Source: Caryophanales bacterium UBA4100
Lineage (GTDB): Bacteria > Bacillota > Bacilli > Paenibacillales > UBA4045
Reading direction: 5' to 3'
Assembly: GCA_002383285.1 (NCBI GenBank)
Contig: DFXU01000020.1
Span: forward strand, 1-17,945
DNA: 17,945 bases
Position 1 is the stretch's first letter. Each line of letters opens with the position of its first letter. Position numbers and translations under genes: made by a program. Below are positions 1-8,021 of the stretch, in pieces. The notes beneath the pieces are model-generated. The model did no database searches, was not told where the DNA came from, and was given only the letters and a program-made list of their open reading frames with translations.

Positions 1-1
1 G

Positions 2-109
2 TGGACGGCAGGTCAATGGACAAGTGTATCTATGATTATATGTTCTATTGTTCTAATCGTATACTTTTATACGCGTCGTCAGATTAAATCGGGTAGTTAT
101 AATAAGTGA
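2..109 (+). CDS. lgt: C-terminal fragment of a prolipoprotein diacylglyceryl transferase (Lgt)-like protein
   Basis: Only the last 35 codons lie in the window; the gene begins upstream of base 1. The readable tail is a GQW-T-S-V-S-M start to a hydrophobic helix (residues ~11-23 of the fragment), followed by a basic YTRRQIK tail and a TGA stop. The last membrane segment of Lgt proteins typically begins with a Q-x-x-S-x-P/S-M motif and ends in a short basic cytosolic tail, which fits. Lgt transfers the diacylglyceryl group from phosphatidylglycerol to the lipobox cysteine of prelipoproteins at the membrane. The fragment is too short for certainty; another polytopic membrane protein is possible. 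The next gene starts 13 bases downstream, so the two are probably cotranscribed. Confidence 0.5.
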   Translation, partial: WTAGQWTSVSMIICSIVLIVYFYTRRQIKSGSYNK

Positions 110-122
110 AAGGCGGAGAAGC

Positions 123-506
123 ATGATGAGGATGAGAGACAATAAAGATAAACCGGTATTAAAATCGATAGGTTCGATCCTGTTGGCCGTCATTGCTTCT
201 TCCCACCATTGGTTGCATACACTATTAATTGCGTTAGGCTTAACGTCGCTAGGTGCAGGTTTAGTCTCATTATCGCCAACCGTAAAAGCCATTTTTCTAT
301 TGTTTTCCTTTGGCGTTTCCTGTTTGTTTCTTCGAGTCTCTAGAAGAAAGTGGCATCGTGATCGCGGTGCAGCATGGGTGTATCTAATTTCCTCGATCAT
401 ATCCATTATCCTTGTCGCAACGGCTGTGCCGCAGACAATTGCAGGCTTCAAGCAAGTGCCACAGGAACAACAGCAGCAAATTCATGCTGACCATAACTCT
501 CATTAG
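123..506 (+). CDS. Small integral membrane protein with His-rich tail, unknown function
   Basis: A 127-residue protein that I do not recognise. A basic N-terminus (RMRDNKDK) is followed by hydrophobic stretches at about 30-50, 53-72 and 83-103; residues 14-26 are also fairly hydrophobic. The loop after the second helix is strongly basic (SRRKWHRDR), suggesting it is cytosolic. Histidines cluster at the membrane edge (SSHHWLH, 26-32) and in the tail (HADHNSH), which could bind metal but is not diagnostic. AGGCGGAG lies just before the ATG. It follows the Lgt-like gene closely and ends 2 bases from the stop of the convergent NusG-II gene. Neighbourhood (Lgt, NusG-II, DUF2933-like proteins) suggests an envelope or metal-related role; this is inference only. 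Confidence 0.75.
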   Translation: MMRMRDNKDKPVLKSIGSILLAVIASSHHWLHTLLIALGLTSLGAGLVSLSPTVKAIFLLFSFGVSCLFLRVSRRKWHRDRGAAWVYLISSIISIILVATAVPQTIAGFKQVPQEQQQQIHADHNSH

Positions 507-508
507 TG

Positions 509-898
509 CTAAACAATTGCGTCAATTTCATTGTCTTGATGATCCCACCCATCAATTTCTATAAGCATCCTATTTGGTAAGCAGACAATGACTTCGCCTG
601 ATTGATCAATTTGGCCATAGGTCATGCAAATCTTCTGAGGACAATCGGATTCGATAACACGGATACCGAAGTCAGATATCTGGAGCAGATCGTAGCCTCT
701 TTCTGTCTGAATTTCGATTTCTTGTGATTGTTCGGTTAACTCCACCCTGCGGTACAATTGTCCATCTAATGTAATATTGGCATAGCTAGATCCTTGCGCC
801 AACGAATCTGCTTGATTTGGCTGCCAATATTGAACCGTGAAGAAAGCAGTAATCACAGCAACTATAAGGATGATTAGTACTCGATCTCCGCGCTTCAT
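509..898 (-). CDS. NusG domain II-containing membrane-anchored protein
   Basis: A 129-residue protein with one N-terminal membrane helix (about 7-24, after a basic MKRGDR start), so the rest is probably outside the membrane. The C-terminal half carries the hallmarks of the standalone NusG domain II family (DUF1312): an ESDCP-x-x-IC segment (residues ~83-91) with two cysteines, then a GEVIVCLPNRMLIEI strand pair with a third cysteine. This family is often encoded beside Rnf complexes, ApbE flavin transferases or cytochrome/redox genes, and its biochemical role is not settled. The start is supported by GGAGG 7-8 bases upstream of the ATG. It is encoded opposite to its neighbours and converges on the small membrane protein gene with a 2-base gap. 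Confidence 0.85.
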   Translation of the reverse strand: MKRGDRVLIILIVAVITAFFTVQYWQPNQADSLAQGSSYANITLDGQLYRRVELTEQSQEIEIQTERGYDLLQISDFGIRVIESDCPQKICMTYGQIDQSGEVIVCLPNRMLIEIDGWDHQDNEIDAIV

Positions 899-1099
899 GC
901 TATTACCTCCACATCTTGTTGATGAATCTGATTATTCCAATCCATTATAGAAGAATTGTATGGAGATTCTGTGTAGTTCAACTATGCAATGGAGGATCGA
1001 ATATAAAAAAACATCAAATCTCCAAGGTTTCCTCACAGATTCAACATAATTTTTCATTACGATATTTGTATAAGGTTATATACGAAAGGAGTAATGATT

Positions 1100-1288
1100 A
1101 TGGATTGGTCATGGCTAATATTACTGATGTGCCCACTGATGATGATCCCTATGTTTCTGATGATGAGAGGAAATCATTCAGGTCATTCTGATCAACAACC
1201 TAATAAAGTGAGTCAGGAGCTGGATGAGTTAAAGAAGCAGAACGAACGAATGCTGCAAGAAATTCATGAATTAAAACAACAAGGTTAA
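1100..1288 (+). CDS. Tiny membrane protein with CPLMM motif and C-terminal coiled coil
   Basis: 62 residues from the ATG at 1100. This start is preferred over the in-frame ATG at 1094 because AAAGGAG (1085-1091) is 8 bases from 1100 and only 2 from 1094. A single, methionine-rich membrane helix (residues 4-22: WLILLMCPLMMIPMFLMM) is followed by a short His-containing linker and a charged amphipathic helix (about 38-58, LDELKKQNERMLQEIHEL) that looks like a short coiled coil. The LMCPL...MFLMMR pattern recurs in the next gene and resembles the DUF2933 family of small membrane proteins, which often sit in metal-resistance or envelope clusters. Met, Cys and His near the membrane edge would suit copper, but that is speculation. 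Confidence 0.7.
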   Translation: MDWSWLILLMCPLMMIPMFLMMRGNHSGHSDQQPNKVSQELDELKKQNERMLQEIHELKQQG

Positions 1289-1303
1289 GGGGAGAGGATT
1301 ACG

Positions 1304-1570
1304 ATGAGCTGCTGCGGGAATCATCAAAATCATAATCGCGATCAGGAAGGAGCACAAGGAAATAATCGTAAGAATCGTAATTGGATGATGATCTTATGCT
1401 GTATTGTTCCAATCGTTCTAATCGCGGTGCTGCTCCTCACTGGCAAAGCTTGGGGTTCGGCTGGCAATGGTCTATTGTTCTTATTGGTCCTTATATGTCC
1501 GCTATCGCATATGTTGATTATGCCGCTTATGATGCGGAGAGCCAAGAAAGAAACAGTCAACAGAAGCTAG
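1304..1570 (+). CDS. DUF2933-like small membrane protein with N-terminal CC/His region
   Basis: 88 residues. The N-terminus (MSCCGNHQNHN) is rich in Cys and His, followed by a polar basic stretch, one membrane helix at about 27-45, and a second at about 56-77 holding LLFLLVLICPLSHMLIMPL and ending MMRR. The CPL-x-x-M...LMMR ending is the DUF2933-like signature and is shared with the gene 15 bases upstream, so the pair is probably an operon of distant paralogues. A GGGGAGAGG ribosome binding site lies 7-15 bases before the ATG. The CC/His head is a plausible metal-binding site; no function is established. A 25-bp tandem repeat begins 13 bases after the stop. Confidence 0.75.
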   Translation: MSCCGNHQNHNRDQEGAQGNNRKNRNWMMILCCIVPIVLIAVLLLTGKAWGSAGNGLLFLLVLICPLSHMLIMPLMMRRAKKETVNRS

Positions 1571-1583
1571 CAGCCACTGAATT

Positions 1584-1633
1584 CCTCCGAAGTTACGATT
1601 TGAGCTCCCCTCCGAAGTTACGATTTGAGCTCC
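1584..1633. repeat. 25-bp perfect tandem duplication
   Basis: Two adjacent identical 25-base copies (1584-1608 and 1609-1633) beginning CCTCCGAAG and ending TTTGAGCTCC. It lies just after the DUF2933-like stop codon, outside any convincing gene. It may be a fragment of a dispersed intergenic repeat or a simple replication duplication. Confidence 0.9.
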
Positions 1634-1766
1634 AATTTATCACACCAAGCACCAAAGTAATCAAGCTGTCGATGGATTAGCGCTACAGTGCTGCCGAATT
1701 TCGTTAAATGCCACTCATATCATGCTGCCGTAGTTTTTTTGACCGCCAAGTCTTATAGTCAATGAG

Positions 1767-2435
1767 CTACTTCATAGACTGATCCTGATCAGCATCTAGG
1801 CTATGCTTCCACTTCATCAGTTTTAGTATAATAAATGCTAGTACAATCATCACAGCAACAGATGTAAACCATATACTTTCCCATTGTATGGATAATATTC
1901 TCTCCGAAATGAAAGAGAGCAACAAAAAATAAATCATATTACCCAATAGGGTAGCGTAAAAAAAATACTTAAAACGTACTGAGCTTATTCCGGCTGCAAT
2001 ATTAACGACACTTGTCGGCATGAATGGAAGTATTCTTCCAGTAAATACATACCAGAATCCTTTTTCATCAATTTTCTGTTTTATTTCATCATTCACATAT
2101 TTGGCGAAAAAAGTTTGAAACCAGTACCGAGTGATGAAAAATGAAATAACAGCGCCTATAATGCTAAGCAACCAGCTCCAAATATATCCCTGAATAAATC
2201 CGAAGATGGAGACATTCACCGAGATTAATAAGAGCAGAGGGATGATGGTGAATAAATTTTGAATGGTCATCAGAAGCAGTGTTAATAATAGAAGCCCAGT
2301 GATGCTGTTATGAGATAGGCTTCTCAAAGCCTCGGAATCACCCGACATAAGAATGGAGAATGTATTCGTTTTGAGAGTAAGAATTAGAAGAGTTAATACC
2401 AGAGCAAATGAAACTACCTTCATTCGTGTATTCAT
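1767..2435 (-). CDS. TVP38/TMEM64-type VTT (DedA-like) membrane protein
   Basis: About 222 residues, polytopic. After two N-terminal helices comes the VTT-domain pattern: a G-F-I-Q-G-Y-I-W segment leading into a Gly-rich helix (SWLLSIIGAVISFFITRYW), an amphipathic loop, then the conserved GRILPFMPTSVVNIAAGIS motif (R plus P-x-x-P near the reentrant region) and a final helix with a basic tail. VTT/DedA proteins are membrane proteins linked to lipid scrambling, including undecaprenyl-phosphate recycling in some members. The in-frame GTG at 2444 is possible, but the ATG at 2435 is preceded by GGGTGATC, complementary to the 16S tail. It is transcribed away from the RND pump gene, with a roughly 200-base divergent spacer. 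Confidence 0.85.
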   Translation of the reverse strand: MNTRMKVVSFALVLTLLILTLKTNTFSILMSGDSEALRSLSHNSITGLLLLTLLLMTIQNLFTIIPLLLLISVNVSIFGFIQGYIWSWLLSIIGAVISFFITRYWFQTFFAKYVNDEIKQKIDEKGFWYVFTGRILPFMPTSVVNIAAGISSVRFKYFFYATLLGNMIYFLLLSFISERILSIQWESIWFTSVAVMIVLAFIILKLMKWKHSLDADQDQSMK

Positions 2436-2576
2436 GCTGATCACCCATTACCATTAATATGAATCACTTCGTATTATCATCTGCTCATTCTAACACTTCT
2501 ATAGAAAAATTTCTGTGGGTATATGTATATATTATTAAATTATTCGAAATTCAGAAGTGACATACTCCCAATAAGC

Positions 2577-2605
2577 TTGACTGTTGACCGATGTTCAAAT
2601 ATGAT
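2577..2605 (+). promoter_or_regulatory. Sigma-A-type promoter of the RND/TetR operon
   Basis: TTGACT (2577-2582), a 17-base spacer and TATGAT (2600-2605) give near-consensus boxes; start of transcription would fall near 2612. The spacer is almost entirely covered by the first candidate operator. Confidence 0.7.
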
Positions 2606-2630
2606 GTAAAAGCAGTTGAACGGCAGTCAA
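2584..2630. promoter_or_regulatory. Paired candidate TetR-family operators
   Basis: TTGACCGATGTTCAA (2584-2598) and TTGAACGGCAGTCAA (2616-2630) are inverted copies of each other, 12 of 15 bases matching, with centres 32 bp (about three helical turns) apart. Each is itself an imperfect TTGA...TCAA palindrome. One sits in the promoter spacer and one just after the predicted start, ideal for repression by the TetR protein encoded at the end of this operon. Confidence 0.6.
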
Positions 2631-2654
2631 TAGACAAATAGGAGTGTGGAGATT

Positions 2655-5600
2655 ATGAAAGGCATTATTAACTTTTCATTGAACAACAAGTTTGCTGTAT
2701 GGTTGTTAACAATAATGGTTGTCATCGCCGGATTGTCTGCAGGTCTTGGTATGAAGCAGGAAACGATTCCTGATATCGAAATTCCGATTCTGACCGTATT
2801 CAGCGTATACCCAGGAGCATCTTCAGAGGAGGTTGCGGATTCCGTAACGATTCCACTTGAACAGAGAATAAGAAACTTAAATGGTGTAGAGGTTGTCAAT
2901 TCAACATCATCAGAGAATGTATCCTCAATTATTGTAGAATACGATTACGACGTGGATATGAAGGAAGCTGAGAATGAGCTGCGTGGTGCGCTGAGTGGAT
3001 TTGTAAGACCACAAGGTGTTCAGGAAGCTAATATCTCAGCAATTAGTATTAATGCCTTTCCAGTTATCTCACTTAGTATATCTGGAGAAGGCCGGTCCTT
3101 AGAAGAGATAACACAGCTAGTTGAGACCGAAATTAAGCATAATCTCGAGGGTATTGACGGAGTGGGTACGGTTGCCATTACAGGTCAACAGCTTAAAGAG
3201 GTAGTGCTAACCTTCGATCATGCCAAGATGGCTTCACTAGGAGTAAGCGAGGAGCTGGTCAGGGGCATCATTCAAGGATCAGCAATTGAGGTTCCACTAG
3301 GGCTGTTTGAACTAGGTCAATCCGAGAAGTCCATCGTCATTGATGGGGATATTACATCTATTCAGGATTTGGAGAATATCTTCATACCTATGATGCCAAC
3401 GAGTGAAGTGCCCAATCCTGGTGCTCTCCAATTGAAGGATATTGCGAGTATTCAGCTCATAGAGAGAGCGGAGTCCATCTCTCGCACGAATGGTATGGAA
3501 TCGATCGGTATTAATATCACGAAGGCTGCTGATGCGAATACGGTGGAGGTTGTTAATGCGGTTAAGAGCCAGGTTGATCAGATTAAGAAGAATTATCCTG
3601 GGATAGAAATATTGGTCTTGTTAGATCAAGGTGAGCCGATTGAAGAATCTGTGAGCACTATGCTGAATAAAGCGGTTTTCGGTGCGGTATTTGCTTTGAT
3701 TATTATCTTACTATTCTTACGAAATATTCGGACGACAATCATATCCATCATATCGATTCCATTATCACTAATTATGACTTTACTAGTTCTCAACCAAATG
3801 GATATTACCCTGAACATTATGACGCTAGGTGCTATGACCGTTGCGATAGGACGTGTCGTTGATGACTCCATTGTAGTTATCGAGAATAACTATCGGCGAA
3901 TGCAGATGAAATCCGAAAAGTTAAAGGGTAAAGCCTTGATAGTAGATGCTACATGCGAAATGTTCAAGCCTATTCTGTCATCAACGTTGGTTACCATTGC
4001 TGTATTTGTCCCACTCGGTACAGTAAGCGGGCCGATTGGAGAAATATTCATGCCATTCGCCTTAACGATGGTATTCGCACTATTGGCATCACTGCTTGTT
4101 GCGATAACGATCGTACCCATGATGACTCATCTCTTGTTTAAGAATGGCGTAAAAACGAAGGGAACACACGATGAAAAGCCAGGGGCAATGGGAATCAGCT
4201 ATCAGAAGCTGTTGAATTGGACATTAAATCATAAATTCATAACATCATCGATTGCTGTAATCGTCCTTGTGGGAAGCCTATTCTTAGTTCCTGTTGTTGG
4301 AACAAGCTTTATACCTGAGGAAGAGCAGAAGTATGCGATGATCACTTACAGCCCTGGACCAGGTGAGCTATTGTCGGATGTAGAGCAGACTGCCTTACAT
4401 GCAGAGGAGCTAATCCTTGCTCGCAGTGGTGTTACGGATTTGCAGTACTCTGTAGGCGGAGCAAACCCAATGAGTCCAGGACCGTCCAAATCTGCATTGT
4501 TCTATGTGCTGTATGAGAGTGATATCGAGGATTTTGAATTAGAGAAGGAGAGCCTAATCCAAGCGCTCATCGCAGATTCCGCAGCCCCTGGTGAGTGGGG
4601 AACATTGAATTTCGCAGGTGGATTAGGAGGTAATAAGCTTAGTCTTATCGTCTATGGCAATACAATGGAAGAAATTGAACCTATTGTTGAGCAGATTGTA
4701 ACGTTGGTTCAAGCCGATGAATCCTTCGAGAAGGTAGAAACAAGTATTTCTAGAACCTACGAGCAATACAAGCTAATCGCAAATCAGCAAGCTCTAAGCC
4801 AAGTTGGTTTAACAGCTGGACAGATTGCCATGCACTTAAGTCCTGTACGTGATCGACCGGTTCTAACTGAGATACAGGTCGATGGTAATGAATATCAGGT
4901 TTATGTTAATGTAGATCAGAAGCAATATGAATCCATTGAAGATATTAAAGCTTCTATGATAGCTACGCCTGTTGGAATTAAAGTGCCTCTAGGCAATTTC
5001 GTTACTGTTGAGGAGGGCGTCACAGCAGGAGCTGTAGCTCGTAAGAACGGTCAATTGTTCGCTGAGGTTACTGCTAATATTGTAGTAAGTGATGTGGGAA
5101 AAGCATCCGCTGATTTAGAGAGTCAAGTGGATAAGCTTGATATTCCATCTACGGTTAATGTGGAGTTCGGTGGTATTACCGAGCAAATTAACGAAACGTT
5201 TACACAGCTAGGCTTAGCGATGGCTGCAGCTGTGGGAATTGTATACTTCTTACTGGTCATCACGTTTGGCGGTGCGATAACTCCACTTGTTATCTTGTTC
5301 TCCCTTCCATTCATCGCGATTGGTTCCCTATTCGGACTCTTCGTAGCAGGAGAAACCATTAGTGCGCCGGCGATGATGGGTATATTGATGCTTATCGGAA
5401 TTGTTGTCACTAATGCGATTGTACTCATTGATCGTGTAATTAATAAGGAAAAGGAAGGCTTGACCACAAGAGAGGCTTTAATCGAAGCTGCGGGAACAAG
5501 ACTTCGACCGATATTAATGACGGCGTTAGCAACAATAGGTGCTCTACTGCCGTTGGCGCTGGGCTTTGAAGGCACGAATGGCAGTTTAATCTCCAAGGGG

Positions 5601-5735
5601 TTAGGTGTTACAGTTATTGGAGGACTTCTGAGCTCAACGTTGTTAACTTTGGTTATTGTACCGATTGTTTATGAATTTTTCGCGAAATTCCGCAGGACTA
5701 GAATAAAGGATGATACCCAAGCAGAGAATTTATAG
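2655..5735 (+). CDS. RND-family efflux pump (HAE1/AcrB superfamily, SwrC-like)
   Basis: 1026 residues from ATG 2655, chosen over GTG 2646 because AGGAG (2640-2644) is 10 bases from the ATG and 1 base from the GTG. It has the full RND duplication: N-terminal helix (~7-29), extracytoplasmic porter domain with PGASSEEVADSVTIPLEQ, helices from ~330, a second soluble domain, and a C-terminal helix bundle. The proton-relay pair corresponding to AcrB D407/D408 is present as D403-D404 (GRVVDDS). The AcrB TM10 lysine position reads GIVVTNAIVL, that is Thr instead of Lys. Length is normal. No membrane-fusion adaptor or outer-membrane gene is nearby, as in Gram-positive SwrC-type pumps, which export amphipathic compounds and lipopeptides. 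The actual substrate is unknown. A TetR-family gene follows after 16 bases. Confidence 0.93.
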   Translation: MKGIINFSLNNKFAVWLLTIMVVIAGLSAGLGMKQETIPDIEIPILTVFSVYPGASSEEVADSVTIPLEQRIRNLNGVEVVNSTSSENVSSIIVEYDYDVDMKEAENELRGALSGFVRPQGVQEANISAISINAFPVISLSISGEGRSLEEITQLVETEIKHNLEGIDGVGTVAITGQQLKEVVLTFDHAKMASLGVSEELVRGIIQGSAIEVPLGLFELGQSEKSIVIDGDITSIQDLENIFIPMMPTSEVPNPGALQLKDIASIQLIERAESISRTNGMESIGINITKAADANTVEVVNAVKSQVDQIKKNYPGIEILVLLDQGEPIEESVSTMLNKAVFGAVFALIIILLFLRNIRTTIISIISIPLSLIMTLLVLNQMDITLNIMTLGAMTVAIGRVVDDSIVVIENNYRRMQMKSEKLKGKALIVDATCEMFKPILSSTLVTIAVFVPLGTVSGPIGEIFMPFALTMVFALLASLLVAITIVPMMTHLLFKNGVKTKGTHDEKPGAMGISYQKLLNWTLNHKFITSSIAVIVLVGSLFLVPVVGTSFIPEEEQKYAMITYSPGPGELLSDVEQTALHAEELILARSGVTDLQYSVGGANPMSPGPSKSALFYVLYESDIEDFELEKESLIQALIADSAAPGEWGTLNFAGGLGGNKLSLIVYGNTMEEIEPIVEQIVTLVQADESFEKVETSISRTYEQYKLIANQQALSQVGLTAGQIAMHLSPVRDRPVLTEIQVDGNEYQVYVNVDQKQYESIEDIKASMIATPVGIKVPLGNFVTVEEGVTAGAVARKNGQLFAEVTANIVVSDVGKASADLESQVDKLDIPSTVNVEFGGITEQINETFTQLGLAMAAAVGIVYFLLVITFGGAITPLVILFSLPFIAIGSLFGLFVAGETISAPAMMGILMLIGIVVTNAIVLIDRVINKEKEGLTTREALIEAAGTRLRPILMTALATIGALLPLALGFEGTNGSLISKGLGVTVIGGLLSSTLLTLVIVPIVYEFFAKFRRTRIKDDTQAENL

Positions 5736-5751
5736 AAGGGGGCTTAGAAGC

Positions 5752-6627
5752 ATGAGCGATAAAAAGCAGAAAATCATGGAAGCCTCAGTCAAGCTATTTT
5801 CCGAAAAAGGGTACCATGCCACTTCTATTCAGCAAATTGCCGATACATTAGGTATTGCTAAAGGCGCACTCTACTTTTACTTTAATTCGAAGGAAGATCT
5901 GCTCGTTTATATATGTAAATATTATATGAATGTATTCGTTAAAGAATTTGAATGGATGATGAGTGATCCGGATAAGCATCCAAGAGATAAATTAGCCAGG
6001 CAAATCGTACTGAAGAGCGAACAATTTTCGAATAATCGTGATTTTATTACGATGTTTATGAACGAAAGATTTGAAGTGAATGCCGAAATACACAAGCTCA
6101 TTATAATGTTTAAAGCCAAGATGCTCTTTGCCACTCAGCGCTGTATTATTGAGCTTTATGGAGTGGAAGTGGAGCCCTTCTCTTATGATGCGGCCATCCT
6201 CTTTGAATCAATGTCAGACGGATATCTAGGATTAACTATGCTGCATCAATTACAATTAGATGTGAATGAGATTTCACTTAATCTTGTTGAACGCCTGGAT
6301 GACATTGTAAAGGGAATGCTCAATTCTGAACGAAAGCCCGTAGTAACCACGCGAATCATTGATGAAATCATGAGAACCTATCAATTGGAGCTGAAGTTAA
6401 ATAAAGAGGTGCTAGATGAAATCCAAGTAATACGAAGCGTGCTAGTGGAATTAATTTTGGAGCCGGAAATATTAACAGAGGTTCATTCTTCTCTTGAGGT
6501 ATTAGAAAGCGAATTTGATAATGACGAGCCGCAAATTGTGTTGATTAAGGGAATGATAGCGCTGTTGAAAAGCTTCAAAATTAGTGAGATTAAAAAGAGC
6601 ATTGCTAAAATTGAATCGTATATATAA
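5752..6627 (+). CDS. TetR/AcrR-family transcriptional regulator, long C-terminal domain
   Basis: 291 residues from ATG 5752 (GAAGGGGG about 11 bases upstream); the earlier in-frame ATG at 5710 would overlap the pump gene and lacks a ribosome binding site. Residues ~5-50 form the TetR DNA-binding domain: KIMEASVKLFSEKGYHATS, then IQQIADTLGIAKGALYFYF as helix-turn-helix, then NSKEDLL. The remainder is all-helical ligand-binding and dimerisation sequence. It is about 90 residues longer than a typical 190-200 residue TetR protein; the extra tail (~200-291) is Leu/Ile/Glu-rich and helical, of unknown role. Co-transcription with the pump suggests it represses the operon through the paired TTGA...TCAA operators upstream and is released by a pump substrate. 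It ends before a terminator. Confidence 0.9.
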   Translation: MSDKKQKIMEASVKLFSEKGYHATSIQQIADTLGIAKGALYFYFNSKEDLLVYICKYYMNVFVKEFEWMMSDPDKHPRDKLARQIVLKSEQFSNNRDFITMFMNERFEVNAEIHKLIIMFKAKMLFATQRCIIELYGVEVEPFSYDAAILFESMSDGYLGLTMLHQLQLDVNEISLNLVERLDDIVKGMLNSERKPVVTTRIIDEIMRTYQLELKLNKEVLDEIQVIRSVLVELILEPEILTEVHSSLEVLESEFDNDEPQIVLIKGMIALLKSFKISEIKKSIAKIESYI

Positions 6628-6669
6628 CTTAACGGTCGATTCTCAGTATTCACAGTAGTAATTAGGATT

Positions 6670-6710
6670 TAGGCTCTCTCGAGTTTCACCACGGGGGGCC
6701 TATTTTTTTT
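6670..6710 (+). terminator. Rho-independent terminator of the RND/TetR operon
   Basis: A 10-bp stem (6670-6679 with 6693-6702; TAGGCTCTCT against GGGGGGCCTA, with T-G wobble pairs) is followed by eight T residues (6703-6710). Confidence 0.8.
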
Positions 6711-6828
6711 GTAAAAAAGTGTGCCAAAAGTCATTTCTTTATTTGGAGAGTAATCATAGAATTAAAAACAGAAAGACAATAATAAACGGAATAAAACAAA
6801 CTAAAACGCAGAAAGGAATGGTCGTTGT

Positions 6829-7989
6829 ATGTTATCATCAAGAAGAATATATTGGCCTTCAGTTAATTTAATCGGACCAGGATGTGTGAAGGAGATTGGA
6901 TCGGATATCTTGCAGCTGGGTTTATCTAAAGCGTTGGTCGTTAGTGATAAGGTCATAGCGGATGTGGGTATTGTGAAAATAGTGACTGATATTCTTGAGC
7001 AGAACGGTATTGCTTTTGCTGTATTTACTGACGTCAAAGCAAATCCTACAACTCAGAATGTGAATGACGGGCTGGTAATGTTCAGAGAAGAGCAGTGTGA
7101 TTTCATCATTTCTATCGGCGGAGGATCTCCTCAAGATGCAGCAAAAGCGATCGGGATTCTGTATACTAACGGTGGAGATATTGTTGCCTACGAAGGGATA
7201 GGCAAATCCAAGAACAAATCTGTACCTATCGTTGCAATCAACACAACAGCGGGAACAGCCTCCGAGGTCACCATCAACTATGTAATCACCGACGAATACC
7301 GTAAAATTAAGATGGTTATGGTCGATCCGAATTCACTCGCAACTATCGCAGTGAATGATCCGGAGTTGATGATGACGAAGCCAGCTTCATTGACGGCAGC
7401 GACGGGCATGGACGCATTAACCCACGCTATCGAGGCGTATGTAACTAAAGGCTCTTACGAGCTTTCCGATGCTCTTGCTTACAAAGCGATTGAATTTATT
7501 GCAAGCTCACTTGAAGCAGCGGTGCTAGATGGATCGAACCTTAAAGCACGTTCGGGTATGGCATGGGGATCTTATGTGGCTGGTCTTTCCTTCAGTAACT
7601 GTGGGTTAGGCATTGTGCATAGCATGGCTCATCAGCTGGGATCTGAATACGATATGCCTCATGGAGTAGCTAATGCGATCTTGCTTCCATTCGTTATGGA
7701 ATACAACTTGGAGGCATGTCCGGTTAAATTTGCACAAATTGCTAAGGCTATGGGGAAGAATACGGACAACGCATCATCAGAATATGAAGCTGCTCTATTA
7801 GCTCTAGAGGCAGTTCGTGAATTATCAGCCAAAGTTGGGATTCCGAAGCTTAAGGAATCATCTTATGATCCGAGAGATATTGACAAACTGGCAGAGCAGG
7901 CAATGAGAGATGTGTGTACAGGCGGCAATCCAAGAACAGCTACATTGGAGGATATCAAAGCGATTTACACTAAAGCATACCAAGCTTAA
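6829..7989 (+). CDS. fucO: Iron-dependent alcohol dehydrogenase, FucO-type (lactaldehyde reductase / 1,2-propanediol oxidoreductase)
   Basis: 386 residues, the usual length of group III (iron) alcohol dehydrogenases. The nucleotide-binding GGGSPQDAAKAIG (97-109) and NTTAGTASEVTINYVITDE (138-156) motifs, the metal ligands D195, H199 (MDALTHAIEAY), H264 (GIVHSMAHQLG) and H278 (DMPHGVANAILLP), and the C-terminal DVCTGGNPR-x-ATLEDI ending all match E. coli FucO closely, better than they match DhaT or methanol dehydrogenase as I recall them. The expected reaction is NADH-dependent reduction of lactaldehyde (or a similar short aldehyde) to the diol. The start has AAAGGA about 11 bases upstream. It lies 32 bases before an aldolase gene that could supply the aldehyde, probably as one operon. 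Substrate is inferred, not shown. Confidence 0.85.
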   Translation: MLSSRRIYWPSVNLIGPGCVKEIGSDILQLGLSKALVVSDKVIADVGIVKIVTDILEQNGIAFAVFTDVKANPTTQNVNDGLVMFREEQCDFIISIGGGSPQDAAKAIGILYTNGGDIVAYEGIGKSKNKSVPIVAINTTAGTASEVTINYVITDEYRKIKMVMVDPNSLATIAVNDPELMMTKPASLTAATGMDALTHAIEAYVTKGSYELSDALAYKAIEFIASSLEAAVLDGSNLKARSGMAWGSYVAGLSFSNCGLGIVHSMAHQLGSEYDMPHGVANAILLPFVMEYNLEACPVKFAQIAKAMGKNTDNASSEYEAALLALEAVRELSAKVGIPKLKESSYDPRDIDKLAEQAMRDVCTGGNPRTATLEDIKAIYTKAYQA

Positions 7990-8021
7990 CAAAATTGTAA
8001 AAAAACGAAGGAAGTGTTAAT

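Noticed and set aside
899..1099. Spacer between the NusG-II gene and the CPL-motif gene
   Set aside because: Presumably holds divergent promoters, but no convincing -35/-10 pair or operator could be picked out.
916..1191. A 91-codon plus-strand reading frame upstream of the small CPL-motif gene
   Set aside because: No ribosome binding site, no domain-like composition, and it overlaps the better supported gene at 1100 in another frame.
1381..1680. A 99-codon frame running through the tandem repeat
   Set aside because: It is a frame-shifted shadow of the DUF2933-like gene with no start signal; the repeat merely lacks stops in that frame.
1681..1740. Possible terminator ending in seven T residues after the DUF2933-like gene
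   Set aside because: The preceding sequence forms only a 4-bp CTAC/GTAG pairing with mismatches; too weak to list as a feature.
5123..5596. A 157-codon minus-strand frame inside the RND gene
   Set aside because: Shadow frame opposite a long, well conserved coding region; composition (Ile/Ser/Pro-rich) is typical of antisense noise.
6711..6828. Possible cre site or riboswitch upstream of the FucO-type gene
   Set aside because: No match to a catabolite-response element and no conserved hairpin or aptamer-like structure found by eye; AT-rich leader only.
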